From Tropicimonas marinistellae (GTDB lineage Bacteria > Pseudomonadota > Alphaproteobacteria > Rhodobacterales > Rhodobacteraceae), in the NCBI RefSeq assembly GCF_001509585.1, contig NZ_LNCI01000002.1, positions 372,001-436,000 of the forward strand: 64,000 bases of DNA, given 5' to 3'. Every line of letters begins with the position of its first letter. Positions within the stretch are counted from its first letter, which is position 1. This document shows, piece after piece, positions 38,206 to 47,352 of this stretch. Made by a program: the position numbers and the translations under genes. The notes under the pieces were generated by a model. It worked only from the letters and a program-made list of their open reading frames with translations, ran no database searches and was not told where the DNA came from.

Positions 38206-38978
38206 TCGTTCCAAATCCGCTATCGGCGGGAACATCTCGTCTCCTGAGGCAGAGAGGACCTCAAGCCGGTACCGGGGCGGCTTCAGCCACACAACCGTCG
38301 GCGAGCCAACACTACGGCGACAAAAGACAAACGCGACGCGTGCGACATGGCTGTCAAGACACAGGCCATGCCAAGACAACTGGATATTCTTTTGTGGGAG
38401 ATTGGATCGCGCCATTTGATGACATGACGTGACCCCGCTCGAATTCTCTTTCGTACGCCGCGAGATCGTCCGTGGTGCGTTTGTACGGCACATCCAAATC
38501 GCGAGAGAAGCATACGGCATTGGAAACCGAAAGAAATCCAGCGAAACACCGCGGGCGGTCGGAAGCCGACCGCATCGATCGGTTCCGAGCCAACAAATGG
38601 CATTGTACGGGAACGTAGCGTGGCGGACTTTGAGAGAGAGGGGCGTTGGTTGGCCATTCGGGCAGACAGACAGCCCCCCACTAATCCGGCGCCCAAAATC
38701 GGCAGTATGGCGCCCGCACTGGTCGTGGGGCTAGTGCGTATTCGTCTCCCTCCGCGCCATCCGGGACTTTGAAACGCGGCAGGCACCCGCATTCCCAGAC
38801 AGTATTTTCGATGATAGGGATTCGTCGAAAATGTGCGCGGGGTGTAGAAGGGACGTTTCACCTATCGAATAGTTGCGCCGCCCTTCACAGTACTGAGCCG
38901 GGGCGGAGCCTTGGAACTTGGGGGCCTTGGCGCTCCCAGAAATCTAAACCCCAAACGCCCTTAAGCGCCCAAAGAGAC
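38206..38978. other. Long intergenic interval, no gene supported
   Basis: About 770 bases between the HAD gene and the hydratase-like gene. A 192-codon minus-strand frame and several shorter ones cross it, none with a ribosome site or recognisable domain. It may hold the hydratase promoter and degraded sequence. Confidence 0.5.
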
Positions 38979-39827
38979 ATGAGTGGTATCGAAAAAAGCC
39001 CCGCCCTCGAAGACTGGATAGGTCGCACGGCAACGGAAAGAGACACGCTCGATCCGCGCCCAGCCAATCTGATGCAGAGCATTCTTCCGGTCGGCGGAGA
39101 GCTTGCGACGGGAGATGCGCTTCCGCCCCTATGGAACTGGCTCTACTTCCATTCCCCACAGCCACTTGACGCATTGGGCCGCGATGGTCACCCAAAGAAG
39201 GGTGGTTTCTTGCCACCGGTGCGGCTTCCGCGACGGATGTGGGCGGGAGGCAGGTTTGAATTCGCCGATGATCTGCGCATTGGCGACGACATCCTGAAGC
39301 AGTCGAGAATCCTCAACGTTGCCACGAAGTCCGGACGAACCGGAGCCTTGTGCTTCGTGACGGTCGAGCATCGCTACGTACGCGACGACCAAACAATCTG
39401 GCGCGAGGAACATGACATCGTCTACCGCGAGGACCCGGCGCCCGACCAGCCACTGCCCGCGCCCGTTCCCGCGCCACAGGATTTCACAGATCGCGAGACG
39501 ATTACCCCGTCCATCGTCATGCTGTTCCGCTATTCTGCGCTGACCTTCAACGGTCATCGCATTCACTATGACCGGGAGTACGCCCGCAACGTCGAAGGAT
39601 ATCCCGACCTCGTGTTCCACGGCCCGCTCACGGCAACATTCCTCGCGGAATTCGCCAGACGACGGTCCTCCGGACGCATGTCGACATTCAAGTACCGCGC
39701 TGTGAGCCCGCTCTTCGACACGGCCTCTTTCGGCATTTTTCTCAATCGCGAAGACGGCCACACAACCGCCTGGGCCTGCAGACCAGACGGTCACTTGGCG
39801 ATGCGGGCCGAGGCGACATTCGAATAG
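38979..39827 (+). CDS. Mesaconyl-CoA hydratase-like / HTD2 family dehydratase
   Basis: Protein of 282 residues of the double hot-dog HTD2/FAS1-like dehydratase family, the usual size for mesaconyl-C4-CoA hydratase. The N-terminal half has GGFLPPVRLPRRMWAGG. The C-terminal half has the hydratase motif FRYSALTFNGHRIHYDREYA with the expected asparagine, histidine and aspartate. It hydrates or dehydrates a C4-C5 acyl-CoA; the substrate is not decided by sequence. The frame is open upstream to 38769, but the family starts at MSGIEKS. It stands alone, facing the convergent tctBA genes. Confidence 0.78.
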   Translation: MSGIEKSPALEDWIGRTATERDTLDPRPANLMQSILPVGGELATGDALPPLWNWLYFHSPQPLDALGRDGHPKKGGFLPPVRLPRRMWAGGRFEFADDLRIGDDILKQSRILNVATKSGRTGALCFVTVEHRYVRDDQTIWREEHDIVYREDPAPDQPLPAPVPAPQDFTDRETITPSIVMLFRYSALTFNGHRIHYDREYARNVEGYPDLVFHGPLTATFLAEFARRRSSGRMSTFKYRAVSPLFDTASFGIFLNREDGHTTAWACRPDGHLAMRAEATFE

Positions 39828-39899
39828 CTCGGTGCACGCGGTTTTATAGCGTTGGGCGTTGTCGAGGGGGACGCGTTGATCGTGCCCCGTCCGGTCCGG

Positions 39900-41393
39900 C
39901 TATTCTTCCAGCGGTTGCCGTGCATCACCGCGCCGGCGGCCAAGGCTCGTCCAGCCCAGCACCAGCACGAAGAGACCGAGCATGGTGAGATTGATGGGGC
40001 CGCTGAAGAGGCTCAGGAAATCACCCTTCGCGAGGAGCATTGCGCGGCGGAAGTTCTCTTCCAGCAGCGGGCCCAGCACAAAGCCCATCAGCATTGGAGC
40101 GGGCGAGATATCAAGTAGCCGCATGAAGTAGCCGATGAGCCCGAAGCCAAGCAGAACGCCGATGTCGAACACGCTTGAGTTCAGGGAGTAGACCCCGATG
40201 CAGATCATGCAGATGATGACCGGATAGAGCAGGTGGTAGGGGATCTTCAGGAGAGAGACCCAGACGCCGATGAAGGGAATGTTCAGGACCAGCAGGAAGA
40301 GATTTCCGATCCAGAAGCTGGAGACGATTGCCCAGAACATGTCGAGATTCTCGCGCATGAACTGAGGCCCCGGCGCGATCCCGTGCAGCATCATTGCTCC
40401 GAGCAGGATCGCCGTCGTCGTCGTGCCCGGGATACCCAAGGCGAACGTTGGAATGAAGGCCGTTTGAGCAGCAGCATTGTTCGCCGCTTCCGGCCCGGCT
40501 ATCCCCTCGACGATCCCGGTCCCGAACCGCTTCGGATAGCGCGAGACTCGTTTTTCGATCACGTATGCGAAGAACGAAGCGAGTGCGAGGCCGGCGCCAG
40601 GCAATGGGCCGACGACACTTCCGACGGCCGTGCCCCGCAACATGGGAAAAGCGGATTTTCGCATGTCTTCGCGTGCGGGCAACAGGGACCGCATGGTGAT
40701 CCGATCCCGGATCATGGGCGCACTGTTAGAGGTGATCGACCAGATGAGTTCGGCGACACCGAAAAGGCCCATGGCGACGATCACGATGCTGATGCCGTCG
40801 AAAAACTCCATGCGCCCGAAGGTGAAGCGCGGGATGCCGCTCTGTACATCGGCACCGACCAGGCCGAACAGAATGCCGAGAGCCAACGACGCCAGACCCT
40901 TGAGCGCGCTGCCCGGGCTTACCGTTGCTGCCATGATGAGGCCCAGCAAGAGAGCGACGAAATACTCCTTGCTTTTGAACATCAGAGCAAACTCGAGGAA
41001 GATCGGGGTCGCGGCGACCAGGATCAGGATTCCAAGCGTGCCGCCCACGAAGGAGGCGATTGTCGTCATGAAGAGCGCGACCCCTGCGCGTCCATTCTGC
41101 GCCATTGGATAGCCGTCGAGGCAGGTCACGGCGTTCGAGGGGGTGCCGGGAAGGTTGAGCAGGATGGAGGCGGTCGATCCTCCGTATTCCGCCCCGTAGT
41201 AGACACCGGCCAGCATGATGATCGCCGTTGTCGGATCGAGATAAAACGTTATCGGAAGAAGCATCGAGATCGCGGCAAGGGAGCCTATGCCCGGCAGCAC
41301 GCCGACGGCGGTTCCGACCAGTACACCGAAAAAGCAGTAGGCAATGTTCCCCAGGCTTACCGAGATTGCGAGGCCGTTGAGGATCTCCTCCAT
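39900..41393 (-). CDS. TctA large membrane subunit, second TTT transporter
   Basis: Permease of 497 residues with about twelve membrane segments and the TctA signatures GVLPGIGSLAAISMLLP, LLNLPGTPSNAVTCLDGYPMA and TFALGIPGTTTTAILLGAMM. The start ATG at 41393 overlaps the tctB stop (TGATG). This copy is clearly distinct from the one at 16.4-17.9 kb. The matching binding protein is probably the TctC at 44.7 kb. Confidence 0.94.
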   Translation of the reverse strand: MEEILNGLAISVSLGNIAYCFFGVLVGTAVGVLPGIGSLAAISMLLPITFYLDPTTAIIMLAGVYYGAEYGGSTASILLNLPGTPSNAVTCLDGYPMAQNGRAGVALFMTTIASFVGGTLGILILVAATPIFLEFALMFKSKEYFVALLLGLIMAATVSPGSALKGLASLALGILFGLVGADVQSGIPRFTFGRMEFFDGISIVIVAMGLFGVAELIWSITSNSAPMIRDRITMRSLLPAREDMRKSAFPMLRGTAVGSVVGPLPGAGLALASFFAYVIEKRVSRYPKRFGTGIVEGIAGPEAANNAAAQTAFIPTFALGIPGTTTTAILLGAMMLHGIAPGPQFMRENLDMFWAIVSSFWIGNLFLLVLNIPFIGVWVSLLKIPYHLLYPVIICMICIGVYSLNSSVFDIGVLLGFGLIGYFMRLLDISPAPMLMGFVLGPLLEENFRRAMLLAKGDFLSLFSGPINLTMLGLFVLVLGWTSLGRRRGDARQPLEE

Positions 41394-41839
41394 CAGAAAG
41401 GGTTCCTTAAGGCTTGTACCGGAAGTCCGAGCGCCACGATGAAGATCAGCCAGCAACCGATGGCAACGGCGATGGCGAGGCCGGCAACGGCCAATGGACG
41501 GCTCCTGGCCGACCCCATCGCGGCGATAGTTGTCGTTCCGATCAGGGCCGGTGCCAGGCCCGTCGATTTGACGAGAAGGCCGAAAGTCGCGACCGCTGCA
41601 AATACTGCAAAAACCGGGCGGAGTTCGACATCTGGAAACCGTGCGGAGGTGCGGAATGCACGGAGTGCGATGATAAGTCCGAGACCGAGCGCTACAAGGC
41701 CGACGGCAGCGGGAACGAAACCCGGACCGATCTGGCCAGCAGGTGCTTCCGGAAGGTTCCGGGCCGCCAGGAAGAAGGCCCCGCCGACCATCGCGACGGC
41801 GATGCCGCCGACGAGGTCTCGAAGATCAACCGAAATCAT
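41393..41839 (-). CDS. TctB small membrane subunit, second TTT transporter
   Basis: Protein of 148 residues with four hydrophobic segments, typical TctB. The ATG at 41839 follows GGGGGAC; the open frame to 41950 is unlikely. It is first in the tctBA pair and divergent from the LysR regulator, which probably controls it. Confidence 0.85.
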   Translation of the reverse strand: MISVDLRDLVGGIAVAMVGGAFFLAARNLPEAPAGQIGPGFVPAAVGLVALGLGLIIALRAFRTSARFPDVELRPVFAVFAAVATFGLLVKSTGLAPALIGTTTIAAMGSARSRPLAVAGLAIAVAIGCWLIFIVALGLPVQALRNPF

Positions 41840-42089
41840 GTCGTCCCCCAGCTTCGATCCGCCATACCGTTGCCGTTCCTCCCAGCTTGGCCGCCTTGTG
41901 TCGGGAAGCATGTTCCCAGTTGCCCGAGAGTGACAAGGCGCGCGTCCCAAAACTAATCGCGGCGGCAGAGGTTGGATTGGCAGTCACATCGCCAAGGGCG
42001 CACAACGGAATGAGTTCCTCGTACAACGCTCTGGCGTGGCACTATCGCATGTGGCACGCTTTCAGCGCGGTACCGGCCGGGAGGAGGGC

Positions 42090-43400
42090 ATGGGGCAACG
42101 CATCACCGAGATCAGGGGCGTTCTGTTCCCGAATCCCCGGCACCTGCGGGCTTTCAGCCTGACCGCTCGTCTCAAGAGCGTGAAGAGGGCGGCAGTCGAG
42201 ATGTATCTCTCGCAGCCGGCGGTCACGCAGGCCATCGCAAATCTGGAAACCGAGTTCGGTCGCAGCTTCTTCGAGCGCACACCGAGCGGAATGCTCCTGA
42301 CGGACGTTGGCGAACTCTTCCTGAAGCGTGTGAACCGGGCCCTGGCGGAGCTTTCGCGCGGGTGCCCACGGCGCGACAAAGCGGTCGCCAGTTCACCTGG
42401 CGCAACCGGTGACAACAGTCACTTCCTAACTGCCGCCTCGATCCGGGTTATCATCGAAGTGGCGGACAGCGGGAATCTCGAATTGGCGGCGCAGACGTTG
42501 CAAACCTCTCGGGCTTCCATTCAGCGGACCATGCGCGGCATCGAGGCGGCATTCGGCGAGAACCTCTTCGTCCGCTCCTCAACGGGCGTTCGGTTATCCG
42601 ATCCGGGTGCGCAGCTCGCTCGTGGCGCGAAGCTCGCGCTGCGCGAGCTGGAGCACGCCCAGGAGGAGATCGAGCACTTCGACGGACAGAAAGTCGGACG
42701 CATGATGATCGGATCGCTGCCGCTTTCGTTGGTAGAGGTGGTGCCGCTCGCCATGATGCGGCTTCTTGACCAATATCCGGACCTCAGTGTGCGCATTGTC
42801 GAAGGATCTTACCAGCATCAGCTGTCCTGGCTGCTGGATGGCGATCTCGATATGATCGTCGGCGCGCTTCGAAGCCCGCCATCATGCGAGGGGATCGTTC
42901 AGTATCCGCTATTCGACGACCAGCTCCACGTGGTGGTGCGCCGAGGTCATCCACTGACGCGGCTGACGGCGCCGTCGCTGTCGGACACGATCGGGTACGC
43001 CTGGGTCCTTCCCCGCCCCGGAACGCCGACGCGAGCCTTGTTTCACAGGGCATTCCGGCGACGCGCACTTGCCGAACCGAAACGACTCCTCGAGGTCAGT
43101 TCGCATGCATCACTCCGCTCCATCCTGAGTGGGAGCGACCGTGTCGCGCTCATTTCGCGCCGCCAGATCAGGTTCGAGGAGGAAGCCGGTTTGTTGACCG
43201 TTTTACCCATCGAGTTGGACGAAGCGTCGCGAACCATAGGAATAGTGACGCGATCCGATTGGGAGCCGAGCCAGACGCAGAAGCTGTTCATCCGCGAGCT
43301 CAGGAAAGTCGCGCTCGAATATGCAGACGACGGCGAACGGGACGAGGATCAACCCGGACTCAATAGAATTCGAATGGGTACCTTCCTGGCACCGGGATGA
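42090..43400 (+). CDS. LysR-type regulator with two helix-turn-helix domains
   Basis: Protein of 436 residues; ordinary LysR regulators have about 300. It has two complete LysR winged-helix domains in tandem. The first is at about 16-75, containing AAVEMYLSQPAVTQAIANLE and FFERTPSGMLLTDVG. The second is at about 113-172, containing LAAQTLQTSRASIQRTMRGIE and LFVRSSTGVRLSDPG. One LysR effector domain follows, at about 205-405. The start at 42090 follows GGAGGAGG. It diverges from tctBA, so a carboxylate effector is likely. Its last 41 bases overlap the convergent dehydrogenase gene. Confidence 0.88.
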   Translation: MGQRITEIRGVLFPNPRHLRAFSLTARLKSVKRAAVEMYLSQPAVTQAIANLETEFGRSFFERTPSGMLLTDVGELFLKRVNRALAELSRGCPRRDKAVASSPGATGDNSHFLTAASIRVIIEVADSGNLELAAQTLQTSRASIQRTMRGIEAAFGENLFVRSSTGVRLSDPGAQLARGAKLALRELEHAQEEIEHFDGQKVGRMMIGSLPLSLVEVVPLAMMRLLDQYPDLSVRIVEGSYQHQLSWLLDGDLDMIVGALRSPPSCEGIVQYPLFDDQLHVVVRRGHPLTRLTAPSLSDTIGYAWVLPRPGTPTRALFHRAFRRRALAEPKRLLEVSSHASLRSILSGSDRVALISRRQIRFEEEAGLLTVLPIELDEASRTIGIVTRSDWEPSQTQKLFIRELRKVALEYADDGERDEDQPGLNRIRMGTFLAPG

Positions 43401-44379
43401 AATTGTCCGTGAGACCTTGAATCGCGGTAACGCCCATTTCCCAACGCGCCTCGACGGAACTCGCGCCAACATGTGGTGTGGCGATCATATTCGGAAGCCG
43501 CAGCAACCGGTCGTCGGTCGGCGGTTCTTCGTCGAACACATCGAATGCCGCTGCGCTGATCCAACCTTCGGTCAGGGCGCGGTAAAGTGCAGCTTCGTCG
43601 ACGATGCCGCCCCGTGCGGTATTGATGAGGACGCAATCCGGCCGCAAGGCACGCAGGGCGTCAGAATCATACAGCTGTTGTGTTCGGGCGTTCTTGCTGA
43701 GGTGGATCGAGAGGACTTCGGAGCGGGCATAGAGTTCTGCAGGCTCCACGGCCTCGACGCCAAACCGTTCGTATATTTCGCTTCGATCCTTGGTGTCGCA
43801 CCCAAGTACCCGGCACCCGAAAGGTTGCAGCAGGCGAATGAACTCGGTTCCGATTTCGCCAACGCCATGCACGCCGACCGTGCGGCCGCTGAGTTGGCGA
43901 CCGAGGCGTGTAAGAAGGCGCTTGCCTGCGCGAATCTCGACATTGCAGGTTACGACCTGACGAAGGGCAGCGATGGCGAGACCGATGGCGAGTTCCGCAA
44001 CGGCGCACTTGTTCACACCTGGCGTCCATCCAAGGCGAACGCCATTTCGGCGCATCGCCTGCGGATCGATACCGTCTAGACCTACGCCGAGCTTGGAGAC
44101 GACACGCAGGTCCGGAAGAGCGGAAAGCACACGATCGTTGATCTTTTCGAACGAGATTATCGCGGCATCGCAACCCTGCAGGTATGCGATCGTGTCGTCT
44201 TCGGTCTTGTAGTGGACATCGCCTTCGAAGTTGATTTTCGACTGTGGATAGAGTTCCAGCAAACGTTCCACGAGTCCCGGGTGCTGAGCGAAGGAAACCG
44301 CTGGAACGGCGATCCTGGTCAGCGGCGGCGCCCCGGAGTTTCTGCCTGCCGGCAATTTCTTTCGCGTGTTCTGGTCCAT
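43360..44379 (-). CDS. D-isomer-specific 2-hydroxyacid dehydrogenase
   Basis: NAD(P)-dependent enzyme of 339 residues from the D-2-hydroxyacid dehydrogenase family (phosphoglycerate dehydrogenase-like). The Rossmann motif GVHGVGEIG, the catalytic arginine in NTARGG, glutamate in DVFDEEPP and histidine in TPHVGASS are all present. It interconverts a 2-hydroxyacid and its 2-keto acid. Its neighbours are a carboxylate transporter and a LysR regulator, so it probably handles the imported acid. It is divergent from tctC. Confidence 0.9.
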   Translation of the reverse strand: MDQNTRKKLPAGRNSGAPPLTRIAVPAVSFAQHPGLVERLLELYPQSKINFEGDVHYKTEDDTIAYLQGCDAAIISFEKINDRVLSALPDLRVVSKLGVGLDGIDPQAMRRNGVRLGWTPGVNKCAVAELAIGLAIAALRQVVTCNVEIRAGKRLLTRLGRQLSGRTVGVHGVGEIGTEFIRLLQPFGCRVLGCDTKDRSEIYERFGVEAVEPAELYARSEVLSIHLSKNARTQQLYDSDALRALRPDCVLINTARGGIVDEAALYRALTEGWISAAAFDVFDEEPPTDDRLLRLPNMIATPHVGASSVEARWEMGVTAIQGLTDNFIPVPGRYPFEFY

Positions 44380-44538
44380 GTCTTCTTGGGCCGTCTATTG
44401 AATTTGTGGTGCAAGTGCAAAACCGTTCTCCGAACGCTAGCAGGACTCCACGGCCACGCGGGCAGGCGCAACACACATCTTATCTGCCCGGCTCATATCC
44501 GATTGGATCACGAAGCGAGCGTTTCCCCAAGATAGTGC

Positions 44539-44552
44539 GACCAGATTTGGTC
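44539..44552. promoter_or_regulatory. Small inverted repeat in the dehydrogenase/tctC divergent region
   Basis: GACCA-GATT-TGGTC is a short perfect inverted repeat in the 270-base divergent gap, about 100 bases before tctC. It could be an operator, perhaps for the double-HTH LysR. The evidence is weak. Confidence 0.25.
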
Positions 44553-44652
44553 ACTCGGCTACCGTGTCAGACGCGCACGAAAGCCGGGGATCTTTGGATC
44601 CTTGGAGACGCATCCGAAGATACCGACCGAAACAACGAGGGGAGGATCATCA

Positions 44653-45630
44653 ATGAAAGTACTCAAGAGTTGCGGCGCGGCAAGGACCGTGATCGCCGCG
44701 ATCGTCGCGGCGGCAGTCACCTCGCCGGTCCACGCGCAAGATTACCCGGACAAGCCGATCAATTTCGTGGTCGGCTACTCCGCGGGCGGGTTTGCCGATA
44801 CGATGGGACGTATCTTGGCACAGGGGGTGAGTGATCGTCTCGGGCAACCGGTTGTCGTTGAAAACAAGAGCGGTGCCAGCGGAAATATCGCGGCTGCGAG
44901 TGTCGCCGCCTCGGAGGCCGATGGCTATACGGTGCTGGTCACAACGTCGAGCCTCGGGCTCTCTCAATCGCTCGGTAAGCCGCTCGAGTATTCCATCGAA
45001 GACATAACGCCGGTCGCGATCCCGGTGTCGTCTGCGGAAACACTTGCGGCGCATCCCTCCGTCCCGGCGAGCAACGTCGAGGAATTGCTCGCATGGGCCA
45101 AGGAGCAGGACACGGTCTCTCTCGGAATCGCGGGAGTCGGTACGGGATCGCAAGTTGCGATGTCGTATTTCCTGACCAAACTCGCGGGTTTGGATAACGT
45201 GCTTGAAGTTGGCTACAAGGGTGGCTCCAAAGCGCGGCAGGCGGCCATCGCGGGAGAGGTTCAACTGATCGGATCGTCGAATTCGGTCTATCCGGTAATA
45301 CGCGAGGGTCTGCTGAACGGCATCGCCATCGCCGCCCCACAGCCCATTGGCGCTTTGCCCGATACCAAGACTTTCGTCGAGCAGGGCTTTGACGGCTTCG
45401 TGGCCTCCTCCTGGGTCGGGCTTTTTGTGCCGGCAGGGACGGAACCGGCCATTCAGGAAGCTTTGAACGCGGCAGTCAACGACATGCTCACTGACCCCGA
45501 CGTCATTGCGAAGTTCGAACAGGCCGGCGTGATGATGGAGGCGCGCAGCCTTGACGATACGAAGACCTTCTTCACCGAAGACACCGCGGGGTGGGCGGAG
45601 ATGATAGGTGCGCTCGGCCTCGGCAGCTAG
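44653..45630 (+). CDS. TctC periplasmic binding protein, second TTT transporter
   Basis: Bug/TctC receptor of 325 residues with a signal peptide (cleaved after about residue 29, VHA-QD). Family motifs include YPDKPINFVVGYSAGGFADTMGR, VVVENKSGASGNIAA and KGGSKARQAAIAGEV. The ribosome site is AGGGGAGG. It is the only binding protein near the tctBA pair, though on the other strand. A hairpin follows and then three plus-strand genes. Confidence 0.92.
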   Translation: MKVLKSCGAARTVIAAIVAAAVTSPVHAQDYPDKPINFVVGYSAGGFADTMGRILAQGVSDRLGQPVVVENKSGASGNIAAASVAASEADGYTVLVTTSSLGLSQSLGKPLEYSIEDITPVAIPVSSAETLAAHPSVPASNVEELLAWAKEQDTVSLGIAGVGTGSQVAMSYFLTKLAGLDNVLEVGYKGGSKARQAAIAGEVQLIGSSNSVYPVIREGLLNGIAIAAPQPIGALPDTKTFVEQGFDGFVASSWVGLFVPAGTEPAIQEALNAAVNDMLTDPDVIAKFEQAGVMMEARSLDDTKTFFTEDTAGWAEMIGALGLGS

Positions 45631-45662
45631 GGCAACCGCACGATCGCATCGGAAAGTCCGGT

Positions 45663-45683
45663 CCGGCGGTGGACAGCCGCCGG
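45663..45683 (+). other. Hairpin after tctC
   Basis: A perfect 7-bp stem (CCGGCGG with CCGCCGG) and a 7-base loop lie 33 bases after the tctC stop, with no T-tract. As after phnD, it may stabilise the receptor message or give partial termination ahead of the methyltransferase-like genes. Confidence 0.5.
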
Positions 45684-45748
45684 GCCGGAACCGGGGCGCC
45701 ACTGTCTCCGGAACCGACAAAAAGCGCCGGCACATCGGAAAGGGCCAA

Positions 45749-46510
45749 ATGGGCAAGATACGCGTCGATCTGGAAAAACCGCTCCCACGGGCGAGTTCCC
45801 CTTGGGACAACATGCAACCTTCGGTAGCGGCGCGTCTCGGTGCGGATGTGTCGAACGCCGAGGAGCGGGAGAATTGGGCCAACGCCTTCTTCTTCGGCGG
45901 GCTGCCGTACATGTGGCGCAAGGCAAATGTCGTGCTCGACATGATCTATGAGCTTTGCGACCTGCGAGCAGGCTCCCGCGTATTTCTGATTGGCGAAGCG
46001 TTGGAGGAATGCGGTTTCGTCGATGCCATTCGCGCACGGATCGGACCGTCGGGCGAACTGATGGTCATCGACATTCAGAGCGACTGTCGAAAGGCCGTGC
46101 AAGACGGGGCAATTGGCCGTGACGGTAAGCGGGGAACGTTCAGATACGACTATTGCACGGATTTGCCGGACAACAGTTTCGATGCGGTCCTGAACCTGCA
46201 GGGTGTCAGTCACGCCGACAACTGGTCTGAGGCCGCTGCGGAGTTCGTGCGGATTCTGAAGCCGGGCAGACCGCTGGTAATGGCCGGGATCACGCTTGGT
46301 GGGCCAGAGCAGGTCTTCAAGATCAGCCAGGACCTGTGTCTGGACCACTTGATAGCAAAGATCATGGCCGGTCTCGGGAGAAGCCTGGAGGATTTCCCGC
46401 ACTGTGCCCCAGCAGAATTGAGGCGCGCCTTCGCGGACCGTCTTGAAGACATGGCGGAATTCGAGTGGTGCGGGCTGGAGGTGTTCTGGGGCAGGACGCC
46501 AAAGCGCTGA
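45749..46510 (+). CDS. Class I methyltransferase-like protein, first of a tandem pair
   Basis: Protein of 253 residues with a Rossmann methyltransferase layout: VFLIGEALEECGFVDAI in the place of motif I, MVIDIQ for the acidic second strand, FDAVLNLQGVSHADNW for motif IV, and LKPGRPLVMAGI. It is closely related along its whole length to the next gene; both share GGLPYMWR, CGF, GPSGE and the C-terminal GLEVFWGR. The classical glycine-rich VLDxGxGxG is altered, so activity is not assured. The ATG at 45749 lies shortly after AAGGGCC. I cannot name a substrate. Confidence 0.75.
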   Translation: MGKIRVDLEKPLPRASSPWDNMQPSVAARLGADVSNAEERENWANAFFFGGLPYMWRKANVVLDMIYELCDLRAGSRVFLIGEALEECGFVDAIRARIGPSGELMVIDIQSDCRKAVQDGAIGRDGKRGTFRYDYCTDLPDNSFDAVLNLQGVSHADNWSEAAAEFVRILKPGRPLVMAGITLGGPEQVFKISQDLCLDHLIAKIMAGLGRSLEDFPHCAPAELRRAFADRLEDMAEFEWCGLEVFWGRTPKR

Positions 46511-46545
46511 CATGCCCCTCGTGTAATGAACGGGAACGGACAAGG

Positions 46546-47280
46546 ATGTTGGAAATAGACGGACAAAAGGTCTCGCCGTGGGATCTCATGCAGCAATTCG
46601 ATGCGGATCGCTTCGGGCAGGACATCTTCGATCCAAAAGAGCGTGCGCGTTGGTGTCGGGCGATCATGACGGGTGGGTTGCCGTACATGTGGCGGATCGC
46701 GCGACCGATGCTGGATGAGATTTACCGAATCGCGGAAATCGAGCCGGGACACAGGGTCCTGTTGTTCGGCGAGTCATTGGAAAGCTGCGGATTCATCGAC
46801 GATGTGAATCGACTGGTTGGGCCATCAGGGGAGGTGGTTCCGATCGATTTCCAGCAACATGCACGCGACATGCAGATTGCCGAGTACCGGGGCAAGAACG
46901 GGATTATCGGTACATTTCCCTACGACTTTTTCGGCCACCTCGACGACGAGGATTTCGATGTCGTTCTGAACCTTCAGGGCATCGAACACGCCGAGGACTG
47001 GACCGAAGCCGGCCGCGAAATGCTGCGGCTTCTCAAACCGGGCCGACGGCTTGTCATGGCCGAGATCTTCATGGTCAACAGGGAGTTGCCGTTCAAGATT
47101 AAGACGGACCTGCACATTCAACATCTCTTCGACAAGATCTTTTCCGGTATGGGCCGCACGTTGGACGAGCGTCCCTATTACAGCCATGAGGATCTCGAAG
47201 AAGCGTTCGGTTCCATGTTGAGCGATACCGATCATTTCGAATGGCGCGGCCTGGAAGCGTTCTGGGGCCGGAAGCCGTGA
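46546..47280 (+). CDS. Class I methyltransferase-like protein, second of a tandem pair
   Basis: Paralogue of the preceding gene, 244 residues. Shared elements, in order, are GGLPYMWR, VLLFGESLESCGFIDDV, GPSGEVVPIDFQ, FDVVLNLQGIEHAEDW, LKPGRRLVMAEIF and GLEAFWGRKP. The pair probably arose by tandem duplication and may form a heteromer. It starts about 35 bases after the first copy with an AAGG ribosome site; the frame opening at 46465 overlaps the first copy and is less likely. Confidence 0.75.
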   Translation: MLEIDGQKVSPWDLMQQFDADRFGQDIFDPKERARWCRAIMTGGLPYMWRIARPMLDEIYRIAEIEPGHRVLLFGESLESCGFIDDVNRLVGPSGEVVPIDFQQHARDMQIAEYRGKNGIIGTFPYDFFGHLDDEDFDVVLNLQGIEHAEDWTEAGREMLRLLKPGRRLVMAEIFMVNRELPFKIKTDLHIQHLFDKIFSGMGRTLDERPYYSHEDLEEAFGSMLSDTDHFEWRGLEAFWGRKP

Positions 47281-47352
47281 GGTCGCGTGCAGTTCGGCGG
47301 GTCCGGAGGCGACGGGGCGCATTGCGGTCACGAGGTTAGGTCGGGAGTTCAC

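Noticed and set aside
40233-41933. 566-codon plus-strand frame opposite tctA/tctB
   Set aside because: Charged antisense translation of membrane helices, a common artefact.
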